From assembly GCA_036003885.1 (NCBI GenBank), contig DASYSA010000493.1, forward strand, positions 1 through 15,017: DNA of 15,017 nucleotides, read 5' to 3'. Every line of letters begins with the position of its first letter. Within the stretch, counting starts at the first letter, position 1. The stretch is from DASYSA01 sp036003885. Its GTDB lineage: Bacteria; Acidobacteriota; Blastocatellia; UBA7656. The translations under genes and the position numbers were made by a program. The notes under the pieces were generated by a model. The model did no database searches. It saw only the letters and a program-made list of their open reading frames with translations, and had not been told where the DNA came from. Shown piece by piece: positions 1 through 7,744 of this stretch.

Positions 1-1376
1 TAAGATACAGAAACGATGCCGGGACTATCAGTCGTGAGTATCCCCTTGGAGAGGCGGCCGTACACCTCACTGGCTATTCTGATTTTGTCTTCGGCGCCGG
101 CGGCATCGAGTTCGCCTTTCGTCAGTGGCTGACAGAACCGGCAAGCACATTCAAGCGAGCGACGTCGGCCGGGTTGGTTGGAAAGGATCTTAAGGTCTCA
201 ATAGACTCGAAGCTGCAGCGCGAGACATTCAACCTCCTGGTCGGCACTCGCAAGCCTGCCGCAGCCATTGTGCTGCTGCTACCCAACAACGAGGTGCTTT
301 CAATGGCCTCGACCCCGAGTTTTGACCCGCGCACGCTAATTGAGGAGAGCACGTGGCGGCGGATGAGCCAACAGGCTGAGACAGCTCAAGACATCAGTCC
401 GCTTGTCAATCGGGCGCTTGGCACCCTGGTCTCCGGCGGACCAGCCTTCTACTATAGGCCCGGATCAACATTCAAGACTTTCACTGCGGCCGCCGCAATC
501 GATGCCGGTGTTTCCGGCGAAGTCTTCACATGTCGGGCGGAGGGGTTCACTCCACCGGGATCGGGGAGGCCGATAAGAGATTACGGCGGCGAGGTTCATG
601 GTCGAATCGGACTTGCCGACGCATTCAAACATTCGTGTAATCAATATTTCGCTCAACTTGGATTGAAGCTGGGCCGCTTGCGACTGGCGGATTATGCGAA
701 ACGGCTCCACTTTGCCGTTTCACCTGATGACCAGGGGTCGAACAGCGCAGAACTGTGGCAGGTTGAGCACGCCGACCCTCAGAGTTTCAGTTTCATCTTC
801 GCGCCTCCCCTGCAGAAAATGAATCTCTCTTCGAGTGCCTCACCCTACGACATCGCCTTGCAATCGATCGGTCAGGGCTTCGACGACGTGGTGTTGATCC
901 AGATGGCTCTGCTTGCCTCAGCTGTGGCAAGCGCGGATGGCGCTTACGTCGCGCCGACATTTGAAGTGGGCGGCAAACGAAAGGTTGTCAGCCAGTTTAT
1001 CAGTGCGCAGTCCGCAGCCCAACTTCGCGGTCTGATGCGATTGGTCGTTGAGTCCGGAACGGCTTCAGGGGCGTTTGCCTCGCTCGACCGAGGAATCACG
1101 GCCGGGGGCAAGACCGGCACGGCTGATCGCGAGGTTACCTCGTATGATCACGAGGGGAACCCCGTGATATTCATTGACAGCAACGGCAATCAACACACGA
1201 GGCGCGTTGGAGTGACGGATAGCTGGTTCATAGGGTTTGCGCCGGCCAACAACCCTCGAATTGCGTATGCAGTGATGGTGGAAAATGGCGGTCAGGGCGC
1301 CCATTCCGCGGCTCCGATTGCGGTGAAACTGATCGAGAAGGCCGCCGCGCTTGGATATTTGGCTGGAGCGGACTAG
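1..1376 (+). CDS. Penicillin-binding protein transpeptidase, 5'-truncated by the window edge
   Basis: This is the C-terminal 457 residues of a class B penicillin-binding protein, a periplasmic DD-transpeptidase that cross-links peptidoglycan. The frame is open from base 3 with no stop upstream, so the TTG at 174 is internal and the true start lies outside the window. All three active-site motifs are present. STFK, with the acylated serine, is at 465-476. SCN is at 633-641. KTG, within GGKTGTAD, is at 1110-1118. The early stretch YPLGEAAVHLTGY is typical of the region just before the transpeptidase domain. An FtsW/RodA-type gene follows 97 bp downstream, the classic pairing of transpeptidase with SEDS glycosyltransferase, so a role in elongation or division is inferred. 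Which of PBP2 or FtsI it corresponds to cannot be decided. The family call is firm. Confidence 0.93.
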   Translation, partial: RYRNDAGTISREYPLGEAAVHLTGYSDFVFGAGGIEFAFRQWLTEPASTFKRATSAGLVGKDLKVSIDSKLQRETFNLLVGTRKPAAAIVLLLPNNEVLSMASTPSFDPRTLIEESTWRRMSQQAETAQDISPLVNRALGTLVSGGPAFYYRPGSTFKTFTAAAAIDAGVSGEVFTCRAEGFTPPGSGRPIRDYGGEVHGRIGLADAFKHSCNQYFAQLGLKLGRLRLADYAKRLHFAVSPDDQGSNSAELWQVEHADPQSFSFIFAPPLQKMNLSSSASPYDIALQSIGQGFDDVVLIQMALLASAVASADGAYVAPTFEVGGKRKVVSQFISAQSAAQLRGLMRLVVESGTASGAFASLDRGITAGGKTGTADREVTSYDHEGNPVIFIDSNGNQHTRRVGVTDSWFIGFAPANNPRIAYAVMVENGGQGAHSAAPIAVKLIEKAAALGYLAGAD

Positions 1377-1379
1377 GCA

Positions 1380-1473
1380 GATACGTTGCTCGTTGGTCGT
1401 TCCTCGTTTCTCGTTCCTGTTGCAACGAGAAACGAGCAACAAGTAACGAGCAACGAGAAACGAGCAACGATCA
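1380..1473. repeat. 7-bp degenerate repeat palindrome A (unit ACGAGMA), pbp-ftsW gap
   Basis: The gap between the PBP stop and the ftsW-like start is almost wholly periodic. From 1424 to 1473 the + strand reads as seven 7-bp units of the form ACGAGAA or ACGAGCA with small changes. From 1384 to 1415 it carries the same units in reverse complement. Bases 1404-1415 pair perfectly with 1424-1435 around an 8-nt loop, so the element can form a hairpin or cruciform. It runs right up to the ATG at 1474 and leaves no recognisable Shine-Dalgarno sequence. Confidence 0.9.
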
Positions 1474-3114
1474 ATGGAAAGACCGAAAAGGCGCTTGGCT
1501 CGCACTAGCCCGTCGCTTCATCTGCTTGCGATCCTCGTGATCTTTGGTCTTGCGTTTGTCGGCTATGCTGCGATTCTATGGTCCGGGCAGCTCCGAGGGT
1601 TCAATCCCAGTAAGATCGTCGCCGCACGCGACCTGGCGTTTTTTGTTCCCATAGCCGGGGTCTTCTTCTGGCTCACTCGGGGCCAGCGATATCGAGGGGA
1701 GATGATGCTCCTCACGGCCGCCGTGTTTCTGTTCGCGTTCGGGCTTTTGATTCAGTATCGGCTCTTCTCAGATCCGGAATATGGAGCGGCCGGAGGCTCT
1801 CGGGCAGCGGCGCGAAAGAACAAGGCCCAGGCTACCAGGCTGCTAAATATCAGGACGGGGTACGATGACGAAAAGAAGAAATTCCTGTTCGGGGACCCGG
1901 CTAGAGTGCCTGAGAGTGTTTCGACGCAGCCGGCATCGGATGATCGGTTCACATTGGGAAGTGCGCTCACCTCTGTGAATACCTACATTCCGATCGCGGC
2001 ACTCTTCGCTCTGGCAATCGGCTTCCGAGCCTTCAGGAGCGATCGGGTGCTTTTGTGGCTCCAGAGCCACGCTCTGCTGATAGGGATTGCGACTCTAATA
2101 CCGTTTGCGCTGATGGTGCTGCTATTCAGCGAAGAAGGAAAGTTCCTCGGCCAAACGACTCCGTGGGAGGGAGTGAAGCTACTGTTCCTGGTGAGCTTTG
2201 CGGGAATGCTTGCCGACACCTACCGGCATCTGAGCCGCACCAGATGGGGACTACCGCCGGCCCGTTACGTGTTGCCGTTTAGCGCAATCGCCGCAATGCC
2301 CGTGGTTCCCTTCTTCGCCCTATCTGACTTTGGCCAGATGCTGGTTTTCTTCGGCGTTTACGTGATGCTCTATGTTGTGGCTGTCCGGCAGAAGGCCCAG
2401 TTGGTATACGCCCTCGTGATTGTGGCGATGGTCTTTGGAACGTTCTCTCTGGCGTCGAGCGCGAAGACAGGTTTTGGAGTGCCGCGTCGGGTGTACTTCA
2501 GATTCTATCAATGGACTCACACGTGGGAGCCGCCGCCTCCCGATACGTGGTGGTGGAAGACAGATTATGAGCGCTACCTCAAAGCTCAAAACGTCAACGT
2601 TGATCTCATGACTGCCCAGGAGACTCGGCAGCGTAATAACGAGGCGTGGGCCGACAAGGTCTTCCAACAGTCACAGGGCCTGTTCGGCGTTCACGAGGGA
2701 GGCGTGGTGGGCGAGGGTCTTGGACTTGGTTTTCCTGAGACTGTTCCAGTCTCCGACTCGGACTTCATCTACGCTGCGCTGGCAGAAGAGACAGGGTTGA
2801 TCGGATCCCTTGCCGTACTAGTTGCGATCGGGGTCTTTATCATTGCCGGCAGCGCGATAAGCATAGGCGCCAGTGATATGTTCACCAAGTTGCTGGCCGC
2901 CGGGCTGACCGGGTTTGTAGGATTTCAGGCTCTCGTCAACATTAGCGGCGTGCTTCGACTGCTGCCAATGACCGGCATAACTCTCCCATTCGTCAGTCAC
3001 GGGGGTTGGTCTCTGATCACCTCATTTGCGATGCTCGGGGTGCTGCTGGCGATTTCCCATCGAAACGCGACAGCAGTATCGCCGATCGAGGCGAGACCAG
3101 TCGCAGTCGGATGA
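1474..3114 (+). CDS. FtsW/RodA/SpoVE (SEDS) family peptidoglycan glycosyltransferase
   Basis: This is a 546-residue polytopic membrane protein of the SEDS family, which polymerises lipid II into glycan strands together with a class B PBP. About ten hydrophobic segments are visible, starting at residues 15-36 after a basic N-terminus. The diagnostic C-terminal signature is clear: GEGLGLGFPETVPVSDSDFIYA around 413-434, whose aspartate at 430 sits where SEDS enzymes keep their essential acidic residue, then PMTGITLPFVSHGGWSL at 498-514. In that motif most FtsW/RodA proteins have GGSS; here it is GGWS. The protein is longer than the usual 370-420 residues. The extra length comes from a hydrophilic stretch of about 70 residues (96-168) predicted extracytoplasmic, and from a long Trp/Pro-rich loop near 345-405. 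ATG 1474 is chosen because the first membrane segment starts soon after it; no Shine-Dalgarno is seen. FtsW versus RodA is undecided. Confidence 0.93.
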   Translation: MERPKRRLARTSPSLHLLAILVIFGLAFVGYAAILWSGQLRGFNPSKIVAARDLAFFVPIAGVFFWLTRGQRYRGEMMLLTAAVFLFAFGLLIQYRLFSDPEYGAAGGSRAAARKNKAQATRLLNIRTGYDDEKKKFLFGDPARVPESVSTQPASDDRFTLGSALTSVNTYIPIAALFALAIGFRAFRSDRVLLWLQSHALLIGIATLIPFALMVLLFSEEGKFLGQTTPWEGVKLLFLVSFAGMLADTYRHLSRTRWGLPPARYVLPFSAIAAMPVVPFFALSDFGQMLVFFGVYVMLYVVAVRQKAQLVYALVIVAMVFGTFSLASSAKTGFGVPRRVYFRFYQWTHTWEPPPPDTWWWKTDYERYLKAQNVNVDLMTAQETRQRNNEAWADKVFQQSQGLFGVHEGGVVGEGLGLGFPETVPVSDSDFIYAALAEETGLIGSLAVLVAIGVFIIAGSAISIGASDMFTKLLAAGLTGFVGFQALVNISGVLRLLPMTGITLPFVSHGGWSLITSFAMLGVLLAISHRNATAVSPIEARPVAVG

Positions 3115-3344
3115 GACTCTTCTGTACGCCATGCCTACACGGTTCGGCAGAAGTGTCCCGTTTTTCGAACGCTCAGAATAGAATAACGGGATACCTAACG
3201 CCCAAGATCGGTCGTATTATTGCAACAGTTAGTTGCGACGGTCAGTCTCGAAATGGACCACGGCACGAAGGTTGCTGCTATCCAGAGACAGCAATTAGGG
3301 CATCACCCACCCAAGGATGCTCGCAAGATACAACCTGAGGGGCC
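3111..3344 (+). other. Transcribed spacer: possible small RNA/3' UTR, or a doubtful 75-codon ORF
   Basis: About 230 bp separate the ftsW-like stop from a strong + strand terminator. Two readings are possible. The first is a long 3' UTR or a separate small RNA: bases 3298-3304 (GGGCATC) can pair with 3314-3320 (GATGCTC, one G-U), forming a hairpin just before the terminator, and CCCGTT near 3156 can pair with AACGGG near 3185. The second is a 75-codon ORF starting at an ATG at 3111 that overlaps the ftsW TGA (ATGA) and ending at 3338, eight bases before the terminator stem; it would have six cysteines. GC at its third codon positions is only about 42 percent and it has no clear ribosome-binding site, so the non-coding reading is preferred. 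No known RNA family was recognised. Confidence 0.3.
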
Positions 3345-3380
3345 AAGAGGCATCGGATTAAAACCCGATGCCTTTTTCTT
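3345..3380 (+). terminator. Intrinsic terminator
   Basis: An 8-bp perfect GC-rich stem, GGCATCGG at 3349-3356 with CCGATGCC at 3365-3372, encloses an 8-nt A-rich loop. Flanking A-T and G-T pairs extend it, and TTTTTCTTTT follows. It ends + strand transcription coming from the ftsW-like gene or from an RNA in the spacer. On the - strand the stem is not followed by a good T tract, so it is a poorer terminator for the VWA gene, whose stop is at 3409. Confidence 0.87.
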
Positions 3381-3408
3381 TTCGCAAAGTATTTCATTGA
3401 GCAATAGA

Positions 3409-4356
3409 TCAATGATAACGACCGGGATGCGATCCCTTGGTACGCAGTTCAAGCCCCTTGGCATGAGGCATCAGGAGCAGTCGCCGGGTGTTTATGGTGT
3501 TGACTCCTGAAGGCGTGTAGACGAGTCGGTACCAGTTGTTTCTCAAATCCTCAGAGACGCTCTTCGCCGCTTCACTCGCTTTGTCAAACGGGAAGATAAC
3601 TCCTCCAGTGCCTCCGGTAAGTTGGGCGAGCGCGCTGGGAGGCTTGGGTTTATCGCGAACGAGAGAACCCCGAGTGCGGTCTGGCGCCTGAATAGCGTAA
3701 AGGACGACGTTCTCGTCCTGAAGCTCATTGAGCGCCTCGTCGAATTTGGTCTTGCTACCGCTGTCGTAGCCGTCGCTAATCAGGATGATCGCCCGCTTTT
3801 CTACGCCGGTCTTCGCCTGGTGCGCGAACGAGTCAGACACGGCGATCAGTGCGTCGAAGAGATTCGGAAACCCTTTTCGCAGCAGCTTGGTCGGCGTCGC
3901 CTGCAGCTTGCTCAGATCCGGTGTCATCTCCTCGATGATTTCGGGCACCTCGTTGTATCCAACCACCATCATCTGGTCGTCCGAAAAGAGCTCATTCACT
4001 ACGGCCAGCACCGCCTTCTGAAGCGCTGTGGACTCGACCTTGAGGCTCGCACTGCTATCTACCAGGAGCACGACACGCGAGCCGACATCCAGCCGGCCGA
4101 AGTTCTCGACCTCCTGTATTACGTTCGCATCGTAAAGATCGAAATCATCTTTCGAGACCTGCTTTCCGGGGGGGCCATGGACAATCACGTTCAACGTTAC
4201 ACTCCGTCTCGCTCCGGACGGAACGCCCTTAGACTGCGCCAGAGAGATATCGGCGATCAAGGACACAACAAGAAGCAAGGACAGTGTGACCGGGGTTGAA
4301 ATTGACGACAAACGGCCTGGTTGCGGCATTGCGATATTTCCCATCGAGGCGTCCAT
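3409..4356 (-). CDS. Secreted VWA-domain protein, acidobacterial VWFA-related (TIGR03436-like)
   Basis: This 315-residue protein has a hydrophobic signal segment (residues about 24-40, ending SLA before QS), so it is expected in the periplasm or outside the cell. A short beta domain (RRSVTLNVIVHG, then FDLYDANVIQEVENF) precedes a von Willebrand A domain. The metal-binding MIDAS motif DSSAS is at 100-104, and a later IILISDGYDS strand matches the family. The arrangement is that of the acidobacterial VWFA-related family, which is abundant in Acidobacteriota and of unknown function, probably protein binding. Alternative starts are ATG at 4344 and 4329. The last gives a more normal signal peptide and has GGGAAA a few bases upstream, so the true start may be there. 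It is divergent from the carboxylase gene. Confidence 0.85.
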   Translation of the reverse strand: MDASMGNIAMPQPGRLSSISTPVTLSLLLVVSLIADISLAQSKGVPSGARRSVTLNVIVHGPPGKQVSKDDFDLYDANVIQEVENFGRLDVGSRVVLLVDSSASLKVESTALQKAVLAVVNELFSDDQMMVVGYNEVPEIIEEMTPDLSKLQATPTKLLRKGFPNLFDALIAVSDSFAHQAKTGVEKRAIILISDGYDSGSKTKFDEALNELQDENVVLYAIQAPDRTRGSLVRDKPKPPSALAQLTGGTGGVIFPFDKASEAAKSVSEDLRNNWYRLVYTPSGVNTINTRRLLLMPHAKGLELRTKGSHPGRYH

Positions 4357-4399
4357 CGAGGCGACGCCACTGACTGCGCAGACTTACACGGGTAAGGTG

Positions 4400-4429
4400 A
4401 TTATTCCAGAAGCAGGCTCCTTCTCGCAA
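4400..4429 (-). promoter_or_regulatory. Candidate sigma-70-type promoter for the VWA gene
   Basis: Read on the - strand, TTGCGA (4429-4424) and AATAAT (4405-4400) are separated by 18 bp, matching the -35 and -10 consensus at 4/6 and 5/6. Transcription would begin near 4393, about 37 bases upstream of the ATG at 4356. This is pattern evidence only. I saw no equally good + strand promoter for the carboxylase gene in the rest of this 207 bp divergent gap. Confidence 0.4.
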
Positions 4430-4563
4430 CAGCAGCGCAGGTTCAGGATACGAGTAATCTCTCGGGCACTTGTCTTCGGTCCCGAATCTTCCGCCAATCA
4501 GGCCGCGCATCGGGTCTCCTGCACGTCACCCATCACGCTTGTCACGAACGAGGCCGCATTGCT

Positions 4564-6240
4564 ATGCTTGGACTTCGATTTGAACCACCTCAACCCATTA
4601 TGGACGGTTCCACTGTCACCGCCAACCGCGAACGTCACGAACAACTGGTCAGCGAGCTTGGGGCCCTTGAATCGCGCCTTCGAGAGGGCGGGGGTGCTGC
4701 TCGCATTGCCCGCGAACACGATAAGGGGAAGCTGACCGCGCGCGAACGAGTAGCGTTGCTCTTCGACGATGACTCTTACTTTCAAGAACTGGGATTGCTC
4801 GTCGCCTACGATCAATACGAAGGTCAGGCTCCGGCTGCCGGCGTAGTCACGGGCTTCGGACAGATATCGGGACGCGAAGCGGTTGTAGTCGCCAATGACG
4901 CCACAGTAAAAGCGGGATCGTGGTGGCCCGAAACCGTTAAGAAGATCCTCCGCGCGCAAGAGCTGGCAATGCGATGCCGTGTGCCGATCATATACCTGGT
5001 TGATTCAGCAGGCGTGAACCTTCCCTATCAGAGCGGAGTCTTCCCTGGACAGTATGGGGGTGGACGGATTTTCTTCTACAACTCGGTGATGCGGCGCATT
5101 TTGAGAGTGCCGCAACTGGCGGCGGTCATGGGTCCGTGCGTGGCAGGCGGAGCTTACCTGCCGGCGCTATCGGATCTAATGATTATGGTGGAGGGTACGT
5201 CGTTCATGGGGTTGGGCGGGCCGAATCTCGTCAAAGGCGCCGTCGGCCAGATTATCGACAGTGAGACGCTGGGGGGTGCGCGAACTCACACTGAGATATC
5301 CGGGGTTGCTCACTATCGCGCCAGGAATGATGAGGAATGCATCGCGAAGCTGCGTCAGTTCGTACGCGAGCTGACGCCTCCGGCGCCTCCGCGAGCGCAA
5401 ATCGAGAAAGCGTCCGCCGCCGCCCGTCCCCTGACCGACTTGTATGACATTCTTCCCGGAGACCACCGGTTACCGTACGATATGCGTGAGGTGCTGGCGT
5501 GTCTATTGGACGGTGGAATGGTGGACGAGTTTCAAGCCGATTACGCTAAGGAGATGATAACGGGGTATGCGCGTATCGAAGGCCTTCCGGTTGGCATCAT
5601 AGCTAACCAGCGCGGGCTCATTCGGGGACCTGCGGGCAAGCCGCCCAAGTTTGGCGGAATTATCTACACCGACTCAGCAGAAAAGGTCGCTTACTTCATC
5701 GACACCTGCAATCGCCATCAGACGCCGCTCCTTTTCCTGCAGGATGTATCCGGGTTTATGGTCGGAAGCGAAGCCGAACACTCAGGTATCATCCGAGCGG
5801 GGGCGCGATTTGTCGAAGCGATGGCAACCGCCACTGTCCCGAAACTGGTATTGACCATAAACCACGCTTCTGGGGCGGGCTATTACGCAATGGCTGGGCA
5901 GGGGTTCGACCCGGATTTCATCTTCACGTGGCCGGCCGGTCGAATGGGTGTGATGGAGGGCGAGTCTGCAGTGATGGCGCTCTTCAGCGCCGACCTTGAG
6001 AAACTCGAACGAGAGGGACGCGAACCGAGCGCTGAAATGAAGAAGGAGATGGAGGACGTGCGGGCCAGGTACGAGCGCGAGTTGGATGCCCGCTATGCCG
6101 GGGCTCGCGGCTTTGTAGACGCGATCATAGTTCCGGAAGATACCCGCCGCGTCCTCGCGCTCGCGCTTCGGACCGCTCTCAACAATCCCGGTCCGCACCT
6201 TGGCCCGTTTGCCTTAATTCAAAACTGGACTGACGGATGA
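4564..6240 (+). CDS. Acyl-CoA carboxylase carboxyltransferase (beta) subunit, methylcrotonyl-CoA carboxylase-like
   Basis: This 558-residue protein is a biotin-dependent carboxyltransferase, which moves CO2 from carboxybiotin to an acyl-CoA. Both crotonase-like halves are present. The N-half has EHDKGKLTARERVALLFD (51-68), NDATVKAGSWWPETVKK and the acyl-CoA oxyanion region GPCVAGGAYLPA (190-201). The C-half has the biotin-side glycine-rich segment NHASGAGYYAM and the FIFTWPAGRMGVMEGE stretch. The pattern NDATVKAGSWWP...YLVDSAGVNLP is closest to methylcrotonyl- or geranyl-CoA carboxylase beta subunits, so leucine or isoprenoid catabolism is the likeliest role, though substrate calls from sequence are unreliable. 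No biotin carboxylase or biotin carrier gene lies nearby. ATG 4564 is favoured because GAGG lies 10 bases upstream; ATG 4600 is an alternative that gives an N-terminus of more typical length but has no Shine-Dalgarno. Confidence 0.9.
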   Translation: MLGLRFEPPQPIMDGSTVTANRERHEQLVSELGALESRLREGGGAARIAREHDKGKLTARERVALLFDDDSYFQELGLLVAYDQYEGQAPAAGVVTGFGQISGREAVVVANDATVKAGSWWPETVKKILRAQELAMRCRVPIIYLVDSAGVNLPYQSGVFPGQYGGGRIFFYNSVMRRILRVPQLAAVMGPCVAGGAYLPALSDLMIMVEGTSFMGLGGPNLVKGAVGQIIDSETLGGARTHTEISGVAHYRARNDEECIAKLRQFVRELTPPAPPRAQIEKASAAARPLTDLYDILPGDHRLPYDMREVLACLLDGGMVDEFQADYAKEMITGYARIEGLPVGIIANQRGLIRGPAGKPPKFGGIIYTDSAEKVAYFIDTCNRHQTPLLFLQDVSGFMVGSEAEHSGIIRAGARFVEAMATATVPKLVLTINHASGAGYYAMAGQGFDPDFIFTWPAGRMGVMEGESAVMALFSADLEKLEREGREPSAEMKKEMEDVRARYERELDARYAGARGFVDAIIVPEDTRRVLALALRTALNNPGPHLGPFALIQNWTDG

Positions 6241-6349
6241 ACGTTTCGCGTTCCGCGTTTTACGTTTAGCGTTTGCCCTTCCGACTCGAGGAACCCACCG
6301 AACGCAAGCGACAAGAACGCGAAACTCAAAACGCGGAACGCGAAACGTT
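6241..6349. repeat. 7-bp repeat palindrome B (unit GAAACGC) with a perfect 20-bp inverted repeat
   Basis: The sequence between the convergent carboxylase and protease stops is built of 7-bp units. CGTTTCG, CGTTCCG, CGTTTTA and CGTTTAG run from 6242 on, and the reverse-complement type units (GAAACGC, GAACGCG) run from 6300 to 6349. The outermost 20 bases, 6241-6260, are the exact reverse complement of 6329-6348. The 68 bases between the arms include a second, imperfect layer. The second arm is followed by GTTTTAT, so the structure could also terminate the carboxylase transcript. Confidence 0.92.
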
Positions 6350-6355
6350 GTTTTA

Positions 6356-7744
6356 TCAGTAGAACCGAATCGAACTCAACACCCTCTGGAAGACGGGCTG
6401 ATAGGTCCGGTACTGTTCCTGCGGTGCCACTCCGATCATGTAAAACAGCTCTCCGTTCCTGAGGAGGCTGGTGTAGATCATCACTATTTCGGGCGCGCCG
6501 CTTGCCTCCGATACATTGCTGCACGTCACAGCCAACGCCTGCTGACCAGAGATGGAACCAGACTCATAACCCGTCTGCGGGCGAAGGCTTGGATTGCCCT
6601 GAGACAGCGAGTTGAGATACTGATCGGTGGCTTGCCTGAGGTTCCTCGCGGTCGCGCGGGTCATGCCGACCATTACTCCGTGTGTGAAGACTGATCGCCC
6701 TTGAATGTCATCATAACCGCCCGCGGGTGCAAAGGTCAGTTCGTTGCTGTTGTTCAGTTGCTGCCAGTTGTCAGGAACCGATATCTGAAAGCCGCCTCCG
6801 TCATAGCTTCTATATCGGGCCGACGGATAGTCGACGCGGTTTTGCGCTCTCGGTTGATTTCCCGCTGGATTCCGCTGGCGGCCCTGGCCGATCTCCTGCA
6901 TCGAACGCGCCCTCGGGAGGTCGCGCAGGAGGGCTCGGACATGGGTGAAATCGGCTGTCACTCGAATGGGGTCCGAGACATTCAGCATCTCGGCTTCTCG
7001 AGTTATGTACTCAAACCGGTTGCCGGGATTCGGGTGACTGCTCAGCCATTGAGGCCCCCCGCCTCCGCTCTGCCTCTCGATGGTGCGAAACATGTTAGCC
7101 AGGTCACGAGGGTCGTAACCGGCGTTGGCCATAATGTGCGAACCCAGAATGTCCGCCTCCTTCTCGTACTCGCGGCTGAACCTCAAGAAGTAGGCCCCGA
7201 CCCCGAGCTGTGATCCCTGGGAAACCGCGCCGCCCGCCGCCCCCCCGATCACCGCTCCGGCAACCTGCCCGAGAGCTCCCAGGACCGAATACTTCTGGGC
7301 CTTCGCAACCTGAGCAGTGCCATGTCGAAGTGCCACATGGCTGAATTCATGTGCGATCACTCCGGCAAGCTCGCCTTCATTCTGCGCTGCTTCGATCAAC
7401 CCTCTATTGACGTAACTGAATCCGCCGGGCAGCGCGAAGGCATTGATGTCACGAGCGTCGACCACTTTCAACGAATAGTGGAACGCGGGATTCTGAAACT
7501 CTCTTGGAATTGCGCTAACGAGCCGGCGACCGACGCCGGCAATATATTCTTCGATTTCGCGGTCATTGATGAGCGGAAGCTGGCGCTCGACCTCGGCCGC
7601 CGCTTGCCGGCCAAGTTGAACGTCCTTATCAGGGCTATAAGGGTTTTTGGGGGCCTTAACCTGGGTTTGAGCCGACGCCCCCAACTGCAGAGCCAGCATT
7701 GAGATTAAAACCAGCGTGGTTGCCCTTGCTACTAAGGTGCGCAT
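6356..7744 (-). CDS. Exported M48-family zinc metalloprotease
   Basis: This 462-residue protein has a signal peptide (hydrophobic residues 9-22, cleavage likely after ASA at 23-25), so it acts in the periplasm or at the envelope. The zinc site is intact: HEFSH at 132-136 gives two histidines and the catalytic glutamate, and E196 in REYEKEAD is the expected third ligand. NAFALPGG (101-108) and SSHPNPGNR (235-243) are further marks of the BepA/LoiP-type M48 group, which takes part in outer-membrane protein quality control. A glycine/alanine-rich stretch (154-182) is normal between the zinc motifs. After a Gln/Arg-rich linker (about 280-310), a C-terminal beta domain (GGGFQISVPDNW onward) of about 145 residues is added; its role is unknown. 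The ATG at 7744 is preceded by GAAAGG at a suitable distance. Confidence 0.92.
   Translation of the reverse strand: MRTLVARATTLVLISMLALQLGASAQTQVKAPKNPYSPDKDVQLGRQAAAEVERQLPLINDREIEEYIAGVGRRLVSAIPREFQNPAFHYSLKVVDARDINAFALPGGFSYVNRGLIEAAQNEGELAGVIAHEFSHVALRHGTAQVAKAQKYSVLGALGQVAGAVIGGAAGGAVSQGSQLGVGAYFLRFSREYEKEADILGSHIMANAGYDPRDLANMFRTIERQSGGGGPQWLSSHPNPGNRFEYITREAEMLNVSDPIRVTADFTHVRALLRDLPRARSMQEIGQGRQRNPAGNQPRAQNRVDYPSARYRSYDGGGFQISVPDNWQQLNNSNELTFAPAGGYDDIQGRSVFTHGVMVGMTRATARNLRQATDQYLNSLSQGNPSLRPQTGYESGSISGQQALAVTCSNVSEASGAPEIVMIYTSLLRNGELFYMIGVAPQEQYRTYQPVFQRVLSSIRFY

Noticed and set aside
174..1376. TTG at 174 as start of the PBP gene
   Set aside because: The same frame is open to the window edge and encodes conserved PBP sequence upstream of 174, so the gene is truncated rather than short.
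3190..3377. 6S RNA, SRP RNA or a known riboswitch
   Set aside because: The length is suggestive, but none of the conserved bases I know for these families could be found in the sequence.
3220..3510. 96-codon + strand open frame
   Set aside because: It reads through the strong terminator at 3345-3380 and into the 3' end of the VWA gene on the other strand.
3622..4299. 225-codon + strand open frame
   Set aside because: It is antisense to the VWA protein gene, which has MIDAS and signal-peptide features; no domain is seen in this frame.
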